Position numbers and translations under genes: made by a program
Shown: positions 24,726 through 36,427 of the stretch, in pieces
How the letters are laid out: every line of letters starts with the position of its first letter
How positions within the stretch are numbered: the first letter of the stretch is position 1
Origin: Panagrolaimus kolymaensis
Lineage: Eukaryota > Nematoda > Chromadorea > Rhabditida > Panagrolaimidae
Reading direction: 5' to 3'
Assembly: GCA_028622995.1 (NCBI GenBank)
Contig: JAJQJQ010000086.1
Location: 186,001-250,000, forward strand
DNA: 64,000 nucleotides
The notes under the pieces: model-generated
Told to the model about the DNA's origin: nothing
Database searches by the model: none
The model's input: the letters and a program-made list of their open reading frames with translations, nothing else

Positions 24726-25293
24726 AATACATAAGGATTTTTAATATTTCGAGTATCAATGATTCATTTAAAAAAATGTAAAAAAACAGTTTTATTATTT
24801 TTAAGGAAGTTATATGAAAAATTAGGAAGAACTAATGCAAGTAATAAAAAATTTGTAAAATAAATAAGTACTCAACTTTTAAAATTATGTTTTACATTTT
24901 CCTTTTTATTTTTATTTTATTTTTTTGATTTTCAGAAAACTATTTTGATCTTGCTTTTTTGTTAAAAGCTTTAAATATTTAATTTTTAAAGACACATGCG
25001 TGATTAAAAAAATTTAATAAAAGCATTTAACATTAATGAGACTACGATTTAAATAAATGCAACCACGTTTATGCATAAAATGTTGTATTTTCTCAATAGA
25101 AGCCAAAAAAGTGCAAAATTTTAACAAGCTATCATATCTACAAAAACAAGTGATTTATTAATGAATAAAATATATTTACAAATCAAAAAATAGATTAAAG
25201 CTGCAATTTATAAATATGAGATGCAAACAAGATTTTTGTAAAAAACGATGAAGAAGAATCTTATTTAGTAAATTCTTCTTTCAATTAAAAAAA
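24726..25293. other. convergent intergenic stretch
   Basis: AT-rich; holds the 3' ends of the second TIL gene and of the GPCR on the other strand. An AATAAA at about 24860 is a candidate polyadenylation signal for the TIL gene. Nothing else is seen. Confidence 0.5.
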
Positions 25294-27656
25294 TTACATT
25301 GTTGAATCTTCCTCAATGCCGCCACTGGAAGGAAAGGTGCTACTTTTAGGTCTTTCAGGCGCCTTAATCTTCAATTGTCCTGTGCTTCCTGATGGGGCTG
25401 AACCAGTTTCACCATCGTTTGGTTCTTCAGGAATTGTATTATCACAAGAATTGAGGGAAGTTCTCAAAGGCATGGTTGCTTGATTTCGTTGCATGGAAAG
25501 CATTTCTTGATCGATTGAAGCCGAGTTTCGATTTCGTCTTCGAGTTGATAGAAAACTAGTGTCCGTGGTTCCATCGCGATAAGAATATTGTAAACGATTT
25601 CCAATGGGAACATTAATAAATAATTTTTTGATTGTTAATCGATATGGCGCATAAATTATTGCTGTGATTAATGGATTAACAATTGGATTCAAAGTTAAAA
25701 GATAAAGCAAAATCCATGCCAGCCAATTCATTAACGAGCGAGTATGGCAATCGAGATAATCCCATTCAATCAAATATATTCGACAAATATTAAAAATTCG
25801 ATAAGGTAAAAGTGAAAATGAAGTCCAAACTGTTGTTGCAAAAATAAACATTAGTGATTTTACCTGAAAAATGAATGATTTTAAAAAGATTAAAAAAAAT
25901 ATGGTGAAAAATATTTTTTTCCGGATAAAAATATAATGGTTTTTAGAAAAATGCAAATTACCAAAAACTTTGAGCAACAAAAATTGTTTTAGGTGCAAAA
26001 ATTTTCTGAAAAAAAAGCAAGCTAAAATAATTTAATAATTTGCTTTCATTGAATTTTTTTTTGATTTTTGAAATTTGGAATTAGAGAAGCAACTATCTCT
26101 TTTGGTTCGTTGCCATTTTTTCTTCAAAACAATAAAAATTTGCTTTTTCCGCATGCAAAATCAAAAAAGAAGCTGTTTCAAATTTCAATCAATCCAAATA
26201 CGAATGAAATTCCAAATAAATGTAAAACAAACCTTAATTTTAAATGTAGGAATATCAACGTTTTGTCCACCAAGATGAACCGGGGCTGACATCTTTTGTC
26301 TTGTCAAACGAAAAAGATAAATACTAACAAATAGCGAGGATGTAACAGGTAAAACACAAAAAACTATCATAAAAATGTGGTAATAATAATATTTGCCTCC
26401 AGTTAACTAAAAAAATCCATGAATCATAGAACTCTGATTCTCGCCTCGAAAAATAAAAAAACTTACATTAATTATGCAATCTTCTGTAACATATGCAATT
26501 TTAAAAAACCAAACATAACTAACAAATCTAAAAATTTTATTTTTATCAACAATGGGTTTCACCAAAATTTAAAGAATTTTACCCTAAAGAAATAAGCCAA
26601 ATTAAAACACATAATAAAGCTGCTCGACGTTTAGACATAGTTTGATCATATCTTAGCGGCCAACGGAAATAAATTAATTTATCCACGTTTAACAATGTGA
26701 GAGATAAACCAGAGATAGCTAATCCCAGCCAATTACAAAAATGAATTACAGTGCAAAGATGGATGTGTCTCAAAAATACATGTTTTCGAGTGAGGAATTC
26801 ATTTGGATGACAGAACACTGAAAATTTAAAGTTTTGAAGGAATGTTTTTGATTTGTGAATCGAAGTTAGGGAAATTGGAAGTCATAGTTTACATACTTTC
26901 AATTTGAGAATGATTCAGAAACTTGGTTTAGCAAATTTGAAAAGAACAAACTTTGGTAAATTTTTGTTTAAAAGAAAATAAAGCCCCGGAGGGCTGTCCA
27001 AAAATTGCAAATGATACTCATATTTCAGAGATCATCGCGGGTAATTGGTGAAAGTTTTCAACCAGCAATAAACGCACCTCGGTTTCCCTCATTGGTCACG
27101 TTATCGCCTCTGCGCAAAGCTAACTTATAATTATTAAAACAAATATAAATGGATCATTGAGAAATAAAAACAAAATGAAATATGTTTTAGTGGTAGGTAA
27201 AGAGAGAAATACTATTTCTTTCACAATATTTTTTTTGAGATAAAAAATATGAACTTTTTAGAAAAAAAAAGTTTTGTTTTTGTTTGTTTCTTTTTGAGCG
27301 GAAATAAATTTAAGATTTACCTGTTAAAAGTAAATCTCCCAAAGTCATATTAATAATAAACATATGCATTGTGTCTCCAGATCTTTTAAGTAATTTGAAT
27401 GCACAAAATATAACCATAATATTAAATACTGTTGAAGCTGTGGAAGCAGCAAGTAAGAGATCATCAATCTAAAAATAAAATGCATTTTTTAAAGCTAAAT
27501 ACCCTAAACTTTTTTTTTGAAAAAGCAAAAAGTAAAACTTACAGTATACTGAAATCGCTGAAACGATGGAGGTTCGTAGCATGAAGTTATATTTCGTTCA
27601 TCATCTATTGGATATGTTTCATTATCATAATTATCTGGATATGCTAAATCTTCCAT
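25294..27656 (-). CDS. rhodopsin-family G protein-coupled receptor (orphan)
   Basis: Plasma-membrane receptor with seven predicted helices. Exons: 27656-27543, 27468-27321, 26817-26583, 26527-26467, 26406-26233, 25863-25294; 433 residues, phases consistent. Landmarks: TM2 IINMTLGDLLLT; a TM3 Cys in HLCTVIHFCNW and, at its end, NVDKLIYFRWPLRY in place of DRY; TM4 ALLCVLIWLIS; an extracellular Cys in TEDCIIN; TM6 ATTVWTSFSLLPYRIF; TM7 LTLNPIVNPLITAIIY, a good NPxxY-type motif. The C-terminal tail is rich in S, T and P (phosphorylation sites likely). The ligand is not recognisable; there is no aminergic Asp signature as in the receptor at 50.7-54.2 kb. The intron between TM2 and TM3 contains a U4 snRNA gene on the same strand. 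Confidence 0.85.
26980..27121 (-). ncRNA. U4 spliceosomal snRNA, copy 1
   Basis: Read on the minus strand, the RNA starts AGCTTTGCGCAGAGGCGATA, the canonical U4 5' end that pairs with U6. It has the kink-turn parts CCAATGAGG and CCGAGG of the 5' stem-loop, then TGCTGGTTGAAAACTTTC. A central hairpin (ATGAT/ATCAT on the plus strand) comes next. The Sm site AATTTTTGG follows, then a 3' stem-loop (AGCCC TCC GGGGCT). About 142 nt, the usual U4 size. It sits inside a GPCR intron, in the sense direction. Its own upstream sequence is conserved with copy 2, so independent transcription is likely. Confidence 0.95.
27122..27240 (-). promoter_or_regulatory. conserved upstream region of U4 copy 1
   Basis: The 100-120 bp upstream are shared with U4 copy 2. 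Shared blocks (plus strand) are AACTTATAATTATTAAA next to the RNA, AGAAATAAAA about 40 bp out, and AGAAATACTAT followed by CAATATTTTT about 90-115 bp out. I infer an snRNA promoter (PSE-like); the exact PSE is not assigned. Confidence 0.6.
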
Positions 27657-28836
27657 AATTTTATTTATTTAAGAATTTTAATAAACTTTTTCAAACATAT
27701 GAAAAATACCAAAAATAACCAACAACCTTGGTTTCTGTTTAAAAAAAGAGGAGAAAAATGAAACAATTTTTTCTTTCTTTTTTTGTTGAAAGTTTTTGTA
27801 ATTAGCAAGAATTGAAAAAAGAAATTCAACAATGCCAATCCTCCTTCTTTGTCGTTGCAGTTGAGGGTGAGACAATAAAAACAGCATTGGTTAAAAGCAG
27901 CAGCCAAAATGAAAAAGAAGAAAAATAAGGATCAATGATAATTGCCATCAATTTTGGGTATAAGAAAAAATAATGGAGTTGAGGGATCATTTACAATAAT
28001 ATTTTTTTTTTCTCTTGATTTCATAAGAAAATATTATAAGAATGAATGGATATTTCAGTTACATTCTGTGACCTTGAAGGAAGTCATGAAACAAATTTTA
28101 GCTTCAAATTGCGTTCAAGCTACCGATTAACCAAACAAAAACTTTTTTCAAACTACCAAAGTTGCTTCTTTTTTTTTTGAAGACTCAATCAATCAAAAAT
28201 ATAAACAAGCAAGCAAACACATTGCTTTTTTGGAATTTCCTATGGAATCAAATTTCAACTATTAAAAAAAATAAATATGGCAGCAATTAAATAGCCTAAA
28301 AATGCACCAAAGTAGTAACATTCCAGTGATAGTTTGCTTACAAAAACAATAAAACACTCTAAAACTTCATACATATTTGTTTTAAAAATAGAAAAAACTT
28401 GTTTTATTATTGATTAATTCGAACCCAAAAATAAATATTAAATAAATTTGTAAAACCTATAACTTTGACTCCTTTCAATTTTTATCATGGTTTACCGATC
28501 AGCATCAATCCAGGTAATATTGAAAAGGCATGACATCATATTTCAAAAGTGTGATGGATTCCTGCCTATTTTTAAACCAAATTCTTTTTTAACATAAACT
28601 AAAAGTGTTGGTCGAAACGAAAAAAAAGGAAACCATTTCTTAATTTGCATATTTAAAAACTTTTTTCATTCCATAAACGTTGACTTTTATTTTATTTTTT
28701 GTAGCAGGAAAAATATATGTGGTTTGGTGCACAAAACAATGCTTATCAAAAAAAATCATCAAAAAAGGACTTTCATTGAATGGAAGCTAGATAGCTATGA
28801 ATTAGGTCCGCTTCTGTAAAAAGAAAAAAATTTGAT
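27657..28836. other. divergent intergenic stretch
   Basis: Lies between the 5' ends of the GPCR (minus) and the sphingomyelinase (plus). AT-rich; no exon is seen. Confidence 0.5.
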
Positions 28837-28881
28837 TGATAAGAAGATGAAAACAATCATTGTTTTCAAAGCATACACGTG
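28837..28881 (+). promoter_or_regulatory. GATA and E-box cassette of sphingomyelinase gene 1
   Basis: TGATAAGAA at 28837-28845 and ACACGTGT around 28875-28882, ending about 85 bp before the ATG. The inverted paralogue has the same two motifs in the same order and spacing. TGATAA is the site of intestinal GATA factors (ELT-2 type), and CACGTG is the core bound by HLH-30/TFEB, a regulator of lysosomal genes. Use by these factors is inference. Confidence 0.55.
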
Positions 28882-28966
28882 TTGTGTCGCCTTTGTTTTT
28901 TTACTTTCTCCAGAGTTTTTTAGTAGCAAAAATTAGAGTGATTGTTTTTAATTGTGTTGAAAGACA

Positions 28967-31339
28967 ATGAAAATAGTTGTCTTTATTCTGGCTTGTTTAG
29001 CATTATTGCAAGGAATCCATGGAGCTCCATTGGAACATAGTAAGCATTTTTAGTCTGAAATGCCTAAGGCAGGTTTTTATATTTTTATTTTTTTCTAGAA
29101 CTTGCTGACTCAACTCAATGCACAACTTGTAATTTGGTGGTGGAAGTAGCACACGATTTACTTGGAGATGATGCATTGGATGATTGCATCGTGGATTTTA
29201 TTTCTTTTGTTTGTTCAACTTTACATATCGAAGATAATTTTGTTTGTAAAGGAATGGTCTCTGATTTCAAAGAAACATTTATTTATGTTTTAACTGAATT
29301 AATTGTGGAACCTAAAGAAATTTGTGGTTTATTAGTTAAAGGTTGTGATGGTGGATTTGATCCATATAATGCAACATGGTTTTTACCCATGCCTGGTGTA
29401 AAACCTCCCCATAAAGAACCAGCACCCATTCCATCTGGAAAACCAACTTTAAGAGTTTTACAATTATCCGACCTTCATGTTGATAACGATTATTTAATTG
29501 GTTCTGAAGCTAAATGCGGTGAACCTCTTTGCTGTCGTCCACCTAAAGATACTCATGTTAGTTAAGATTTTGAAAAGTTTGTTAATTGCAAAAATATTTT
29601 AGGAAGCTTTTGCACAAAAAGATGTTTCTATTCCAGCAGGAAAATGGGGCACTGTAGGTAATTGTGATGCTCCATATTGGTTATTAGAAGATATGATGAA
29701 AGATATTGCTGCTAATCATAAAGATGTAAACTTTTTTTATGAGTCTTCTTTGAGATTCCCATAAATTTATAGATTGATTATGTTTTAATTTCGGGTGATT
29801 TAGAAAGTCACGCAGATTGGGATTACACAAAAGAAGGACACATAGCAAAAGTTCAAAATATTTCTCGAGTTATGAAACAATTTTTACCCGGAAAACAAGT
29901 TTATTTTGCTGTTGGAAATCATGAAGGCGTTCCAATTGATAAGTAAAGAAATTTTTTGTTTAGATTAAGTTAACAAACAAACAAAAAATATGTTTAGTTT
30001 TGCCCCTCACTTTACTCCAGCAAAATTCCATATGGATTGGCTTTACGATACAATGGCAGATGAGTGGAAAGATTGGGTTCCAGCTGATCAAATTTCAATA
30101 GTTCAATTGTTAGTTGTTATAAAATTATTACCGTAAAATAACAAAGTAAATTTTAGCAATGGCTGTTACATGAAAAAATTATTCCCTCGTTTACGTCTTA
30201 TTTCACTCAATAATGCTTTAGGTGATGCAGTAAACTTGTAAGATTATTTTGTATCTTGTTTTTAACAACAAATTCCTTTAAGTTATTTGTATGTAAACCA
30301 AACAGATCCGGATGGAACTATGACATGGTTTTTGGAACAACTCGAAGATGCTGAACGCAATGGCGACAAAGTTCATGTTGTCGCTCATATTCCAGGTGGA
30401 GGTAGTGAAGCCCTTGAAGGATGGGCTATTAATTATTATAATGCTGTTAATCGGTGAGGATAATATTGATCTCAAAGCATTTTTGGTTTATGAAAAGTAA
30501 CTCTCTGAAAAATAAATTTTTTAAGATACGAAGATACAATTGCTGCACAATTCTTCGGTCATACTCATTCTGAGGAATATTACGTCGTTTATGAAGACCC
30601 AGAAAATCCAAAATCGCGACCAACCAGTATGATTTATGCAGCACCAAGTTTAACCACATACTCTGAATTCAATCCCGCATATAGAATTTATACAATCGAT
30701 GGAAATTATGAGGGATCAAGTTTTGTAAGTAAACGTTCTATTTTAGCACTAAAAATAGTAGTGTTCCATTTAGAAAAATATGTTTTGCTATTTGTTAATC
30801 CCAGAAAATGAAAAAATAATATAAAAACATGTTTTTAGAGAGTTATCGATTTTGAAGAATATTTCTTAAATATAACTGTTGCAAATGCAAATCCCGATGC
30901 TCCAACAAAATGGGAAACTCTTTATGCTTCGGCAAAAGCAGAATATGGATTAGCAGAAATTTCTCCATCAGAATGGAATAAACTCATCGATCGAATGCTT
31001 GTTGATGATAATCTTTTTGCTAAATATCGAAAGTAAATCCTTCCATTAAATTTAAAGGTACAGTTACAATTCTCTTTTAGAAATAAATATCGTCGAAATG
31101 GAATGACGTGTGGATTACAATGCAAAATGGATGAACTTTGTAGTATTCGGCAAGCTCATCATTCTAAAAACCTTTGCAATGATTTACAAAGTTATTTGGC
31201 TCAAGCAACTGGAGAAAGCTTAACAACTAAATCAAATAACTACAAAAGCATTCCAAAAGTGGAAATAAAAAGCAAAGATGAAGCCAAAAAACTTATTCGA
31301 AAATCAGTTTTGCCATCCGATGATAAATGCAAAATTTAA
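28967..31339 (+). CDS. acid sphingomyelinase, copy 1
   Basis: Lysosomal or secreted phosphodiesterase that cuts sphingomyelin to ceramide and phosphocholine. Ten exons: 28967-29039, 29099-29556, 29603-29725, 29773-29942, 29998-30108, 30157-30237, 30283-30453, 30526-30724, 30839-31032, 31081-31339; 612 residues. Order: signal peptide (1-20), saposin-B domain with paired cysteines (C32, C35, C54, C64, C74, C100), a proline-rich linker, then a calcineurin-like metallophosphoesterase domain. Metal and catalytic motifs: SDLHVDND near 148, [23 protein letters not shown] and GHTHSEEYY. The C-terminal domain ends with clustered cysteines ([12 protein letters not shown], near 540), as in the ASM family. 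C. elegans has asm-1, asm-2 and asm-3; I cannot say which is closest. An inverted paralogue with the same exon structure lies at 41.5-44.0 kb. Confidence 0.95.
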
Positions 31340-31711
31340 ATAATTGATTTTTAAGTTTTATGTATCATTTTGTTCATATTTTTTGTTTCTAGAAATAAAA
31401 TAAGATCAAAATGCAACTCTTAAAAAAAACGAAATTGAGGTGGCCATTAAAAATCATGATTCATCTTTTAATAAAATTACCTAAAATTTCTGCATCTTGG
31501 AATAAAAAAACACGATGTCGCCATCTTCGCAAACTCCAACAACGCTTTTGATCGTCTCGCTCGCTTCTTTTCCTTTTATTGACTCGCATCAAAATCCTTC
31601 CTTTCTTTTTGAAAACAAAAAACTTTCTTTTTGAATTTTTTTTCAACGTTTCAACTAACTTTTTTTGTTTTACAATTTTCTTAGTTTGAAACGATTTCAC
31701 TAATCTTAACA
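31340..31711. other. 3' UTR and short spacer
   Basis: AATAAA at about 31395 is the likely polyadenylation signal of the sphingomyelinase gene. The spacer to the next ATG is short and on the same strand; no operon evidence beyond closeness. Confidence 0.45.
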
Positions 31712-32819
31712 ATGTCCACTAACCTAACTGGTGATCCAAAAATTGATGATAAAAATCCATTATGCTTACCGAAAACTATTCAAAAAGATTATCTTCGACG
31801 TTTGGTTCTCCTCGATGGATTTAATCTAATGCATTTCACTAATCCTCTACCTTCAACTGAACTTCTTTGGGTTCCTGCTGATGAGTAAGTTTATTATTTG
31901 CGATGTTTTTTAATCTTTACACATTTACATGCTTTTATTTTTTAGACGAATGAATCCAATGATTTTGGTTCCAATGATTATGAACTTAATCTCATTTGGC
32001 TGGGCTGTTCGTTTGGTTTTAAGAAACATGCCACGAGAATATCGATGCTCAAACTTGTATATTCTTGATGTAAGTTTACCTTTTAATGTTACGGTTTTTT
32101 GCATTTAGAAAGAAGTCGATGTTTATGAACCTAACATTTCTCATACTCTGTATCAATTTTAGGTCCTTGAAAGCCTTGATTTAATTCTTTATCCAGTAAC
32201 CGATGGTCCTGAAAATGATGATAGATTAATGCTTGACATAGCAAAAAAATATGGAGCTATAATTATTTCAAATGATCAATTTCGAAATCATCGTCAATAT
32301 AAAAAACAAGCAGAAGAAAACACCATTAAATATGAAATATATGAAAAAAGAAATTATCGCCAAGTATTTCAAGAAATGTTATTAAAGGAAGAACTCACTT
32401 TCAACCAACATATTCTATTCATTGAAAGTGCAGGTAAGCAACTTTTCTTTATTCCTTAAAAATGACAAAAGTTTATGAACCATTTTTACATCTTTACAAA
32501 CATATGCTTATATTGTACAACTTTTTTTTCTTCAGATAAGCTTCTTGCCCATAATTTTGATAATGACTATTCTCTTGTTGCTGAATCAATGAAAATATTC
32601 AATTTGACTGCAGACCATGTAAATGATGCCATGCTTAAATTATCTATGGTCCTTTTGTTCATTTATTCGAATTCACGATATATCTATGGTTATGACTTAC
32701 CACCTCAAATTTATGATTTTCTACCTGATGAAGAAGATTTTCCATTGGCTTGGTGGAAATTTCGTAGCTATTATACTAACTTTTTCAATTGCTCAAAGAA
32801 GCTAAAAATGTTTTATTAG
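31712..32819 (+). CDS. NYN / Zc3h12a-like (Regnase-type) ribonuclease domain protein
   Basis: Likely endoribonuclease of the PIN/NYN fold; relatives are vertebrate Regnase-1 and nematode REGE-1, RDE-8 and NYN proteins. Exons 31712-31884, 31946-32069, 32163-32433, 32536-32819; 283 residues. The acidic metal-binding set is present: LLDGFNLMHF (D35, N38), PENDDRLMLDIAKKYGAII (D118, D119) and SNDQFRNH (D137), in the order and spacing of the family. A CCCH zinc finger is not seen, unlike Regnase-1. C-terminal to the nuclease domain is a helical region of unknown role ending SKKLKMFY. Substrates could be mRNAs or small-RNA targets; the sequence does not tell. Confidence 0.8.
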
Positions 32820-33172
32820 ATCATTGTTAAATTTCTTGTTTGTTTGTTTTTTGTATCACTTTTTGAACATGTACATTTTATTTTTGTAGTAAATTTCTTC
32901 ACTTTGTATTTTTTACTGTTATTGTCTAAGTGCATATGGTCACATTCATATACAATGAAGCATTTTTGTTGGTTAAAAAAGCATTTTATCATAGTCAATT
33001 CATTTTCAAATTGCACAGTTACTAAAAACGTTCCCAAAGATGAAGAAAATTTGCATGGTTTTCAAATTTTCTTAGCGAACTTTTCTTCATTGTTTTTTCT
33101 CTTTCGCAAAAAAACAGTCAACAAAGAAAATTCTTTTGACTTTTTGATTATTTCTTTTTCTTCCAAAAAAAG
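32820..33172. other. spacer before the K/E-rich gene
   Basis: No exon is seen. A pyrimidine-rich run ending AAAAAAG precedes the next ATG directly, leaving little 5' UTR. Confidence 0.4.
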
Positions 33173-35337
33173 ATGGATGAAATACAATTGCTTCAACTTT
33201 TATGTTTCATTTTGAGTACATCTGCTGCATTAACATGGTCATTGGTTGGTGGAAATAAAATTGTGAGACATGGTGTAAGTTAATTTTATCTTTACTTTTG
33301 TTGTTACATTAGACTAATAGATTTCATTTTTAGGATAAAAATGCGCCACCACCACCGCAATCGTCAATTCCGGCTCCAACAACTCCTGGTACTAAAGCAG
33401 CTGAAACAGCACAACCAAAAGATGGAAAAGAAGTAGCCGCTGCTGCTGCTGGCGGACCATCAACACCTCCACCACCATCACCTGTTCGACGAAATCCTAT
33501 GAAAAGAATAAAAAATGTTTTCAGAAAAGACAAAGAAACAACAAAGCCTGCATCAATTGAACCAAGAAAAGTATCAAAATCCAAAGATGCAAAGAAAAAG
33601 GCTCTATCAGCTGAAGTAAATTTTTATTGCTTTTCTTTATCATTGCTCATTTTTACAATATGAAATTTTTCAGGTTAAACCAAAGACAAAGGATCAACCT
33701 AAAGATGCTAAGAAGACGCCGGCTGTTATTCCAAATCCATCGCCAGCAGCAATTCCGCCTCCAATACCAGTAGTAGGAACTCCAACAAAATCTGATGAAG
33801 CTGGAAAGAAACCTGTTGAAAAGGAAGGCTTTCCAAAAGAATCAAAGGATGTTGAAAAGAAGAAAGATGAAAAGGAGCAACCATCGGCAGATACAAAGAA
33901 GGATAAGAAGACAACAGAAGAAAGAACTGTCGATCCAACTATGGACCAAACCGAAAATCATCAAGCTAAAGTACATTTTTAAGTCATTTAAAATTAGAGT
34001 TTACGAACATACTATAACCATGAATTAGTTTACTATTTACAATGCTTGTTTTTTTAGATTACAAAAGAAGCAACCATTGAAGCTGCAGAACTACAACCAT
34101 GTGCTCCAACATTTGAGCGAAATCCTGGTGAACTTCAACCTCTTACTGCTGTTCCTGGTACTATTCCCAACAATGGTCAAGTTCAATCTGAAGATCAAGC
34201 TGGTGTTAGTGTATTTAAAAAAGCTGGAAATGTTTTCATGAGTTCATACAAAGGTTTATATTATATTTCTATTACATAGTTAATCATGAATTTTTAGATA
34301 CTCGAAATAAGTTTCGTAAAACTACAACACCACCTGGAACTTCCGCAACAACTACTACAACAACAACTTCAACGAATGAAGCAACACCACCAGTTCCAGA
34401 TAAACACAATAAATTCTTATCAACTCTAAAGAAATTCAAGAACAAATTTGAATCAAATGATCCCAAAGGTTCTCCAACTGGTGCATCATGTCCTGAAGTA
34501 ACTCCTCCTCCAAATGATGGAATATCACCTTCACCAACTACTCCTGCAGTAGGAAGTTCACCATCGCCAGTTCCAATTGGAGTTTCTGCTGCTTCAAATG
34601 ATCAAACTAAAACAATGGTAGGAACTTTAATTCAAAATCAATCGCACGATGATGATGCTTTAAAAAATCATAAAAAAGAAATTACTGTTGAAATGGAATC
34701 TGGAAATAATAATATGAAAGGTTCTGATGAAGCTGATCCTGAAGCTACTCCAACGGTTTTTGAAAAAATTAATGCTCCTGTAAAACCTTTACAAGAAACA
34801 CCAAGGAAAAGAAGTAAACTTCAAAGGAATAAAGCTCATCGTCATGGAGAAGATCATAAAGGTGATCAAGCTAAAGCTTCTAATTCGGTATGTCTTTTGT
34901 TTTCACTATGATTAATGATGCATTCATTTTTTCTTTTAGACTGAAACTAAAGACAGCAATACTACAGGAACTACTGTAGGTTTTAGTTGTGGTTAAAAAC
35001 CAACTATCTTCATTAATTTTTACGTTTTTAGCTGACCGATGATGACAACAGTAATAACAAGTGTGAAAAGAAGAAAGACAAGGAAAAAGAGAAAGGCAAA
35101 GATGATGAAAAGCTTAAAGATGAGAAAAAATCAGCAGCAAACAAGGATAAAATCGAAGATTCAAAGCCAAATGATAATAAGGTATCCTCTGAAAAGAAAG
35201 AATCCAAAGATAAAGATGAAAAGAAGCAGCAAGAACTCAAAAAGGAAATGGAAGAAAAATCCAAATCTAAAGAAGAAAAATCAAAACTTGTGGATGAAAA
35301 AGAAAATAAGGGTTCAAAAGAAGAAAAGAAAAATTGA
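33173..35337 (+). CDS. low-complexity K/E/P-rich protein with an N-terminal hydrophobic segment
   Basis: Not recognised. Exons 33173-33274, 33334-33615, 33674-33970, 34058-34253, 34298-34887, 34940-34975, 35032-35337; 602 residues. Residues 3-26 (IQLLQLLCFILSTSAALTW) form a signal peptide or membrane anchor. Next come proline clusters (APPPPQ, TPPPPSPVRR), then blocks dense in K, E, D and S, a T-rich run near residue 250, and a highly charged C-terminus. A short motif recurs: NPMKRIKNVFRKDK, VFKKAGNVFMSSYKDTRNKFRK and FLSTLKKFKNKFES, all basic amphipathic segments with F at similar spacing. The body is probably disordered. It could be a secreted disordered protein or a membrane-anchored one. 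All phases join, so the model itself is sound. Confidence 0.75.
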
Positions 35338-36130
35338 AATATTTTTTTTTTGATTGAAATTTTAATTTTGTCTGTGTTGATAAGTTTGTATGTATAAAAT
35401 ATTTCTCTCTTTGCTTTTGTTTACTATTTGCTTGTTCATAATAATTCTTGTTAGTAGTTTTGATAAGATTCTAACCTTATTCTAAAAAATGGGTTGCCGA
35501 TACAACATGGAAAATACAGCATATCTCCCCAACAAAAAAAAACGATTCGCCTTTGTTGATTTATTGCTTCTACAAATGTATGATTCAACTTTCGTAAAAA
35601 CATTTGTTTAGATGGTTGTCTTTGTTTCATTGATGCTGAATTATCGAGCGAATAGGGTAACGATGAATGTTTCCACAAACTTTGCTTTTTATTGTTGTAC
35701 TTACACATGTCATGTGAGAATTTGATTAATGCTAATAAACTAAGAACAGTAACAAAGCAACCAATACTGGGCTTTGATGAAAGCAAAAGTAACACAAGAT
35801 TAAGATTTTGTTTTCGATGTAAAAATGATAAATGTTGGAGCTTTCAGGAGGCTGTATTACGATGTCATTGTTTGAATATAGCAACTGATAAATTTCTTAT
35901 CAAAAGTTAACAAGCAAATATTTACTATAGTCTTATACATATTTTCCCGGTTTCAACCATGATACTTTAACTGTAATAACGATAATAATATTTATTAAAG
36001 AAATACAACAACAAAAACAACAAAAGAATAAATGTTTTACAATAAATAAAAATGAATATACAAAAAGAAACAATAGGATATTTTTGTAATGAACATTATT
36101 TATAGCAGATATTCTTTGATAACAGGATTC
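35338..36130. other. intergenic stretch with one small ORF
   Basis: Holds the 3' UTR of the K/E-rich gene and the 3' side of the small minus-strand gene. One small Cys-rich ORF is listed separately. Confidence 0.4.
35707..35910 (+). pseudogene. small Cys-rich ORF, possible remnant
   Basis: 67 codons from ATG. The segment RLRFCFRCKNDKCWSFQEA followed by LRCHC looks like a zinc ribbon, as found at the start of some transposase-derived proteins. The rest has no match I recognise, and no flanking transposase is present. It may be a fragment of a mobile element or chance. Confidence 0.2.
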
Positions 36131-36427
36131 TTATGGATGAGGAAGACCAAGTAATCCATCAAGACGTCCAACAAGTTGAATACAATCATCTGTTTGAACG
36201 AATGTGAGGAGTCGGTATCTCATTGCTTGAATTACGGGATGAACTTGATTGTAAGCTTGTAGAGTATTTGGCATGGTGACATTTTGATAACGTGGACGCA
36301 TGTCTTGAATAATTTGAGTTTGTTCTTGAAGGAGCATTAGATTTTCAACGTTGTGACCAAATCTTCGAGAATCAACGAGAACATATGCTAGCGAAATCAT
36401 AGTTGGTGGAGGTGGTGCAGCTGCCAT
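36131..36427 (-). CDS. small protein of unknown function (98 aa)
   Basis: One exon. The ATG at 36427 is preferred over longer frames because it follows a TTTTTTAG splice-like site by about 45 bp and starts a well-composed protein: MAAAPPPPTMISLAYVLVDS. It is mostly helical by eye, with NVENLMLLQEQTQIIQDM as a likely amphipathic helix, and ends LVGRLDGLLGLPHP. There is no signal peptide, membrane segment or Cys motif. Balanced amino-acid use in this AT-rich setting argues that it is real. I do not recognise the family; a small subunit of a larger complex is possible. Confidence 0.6.
   Translation of the reverse strand: MAAAPPPPTMISLAYVLVDSRRFGHNVENLMLLQEQTQIIQDMRPRYQNVTMPNTLQAYNQVHPVIQAMRYRLLTFVQTDDCIQLVGRLDGLLGLPHP

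Noticed and set aside
27190..27230. U4 upstream motif as a copy of the 47-bp element
   Set aside because: It shares ACTAT and CAATATTTTT, but in the reverse order and without the second end; I treat it as part of the snRNA promoter.
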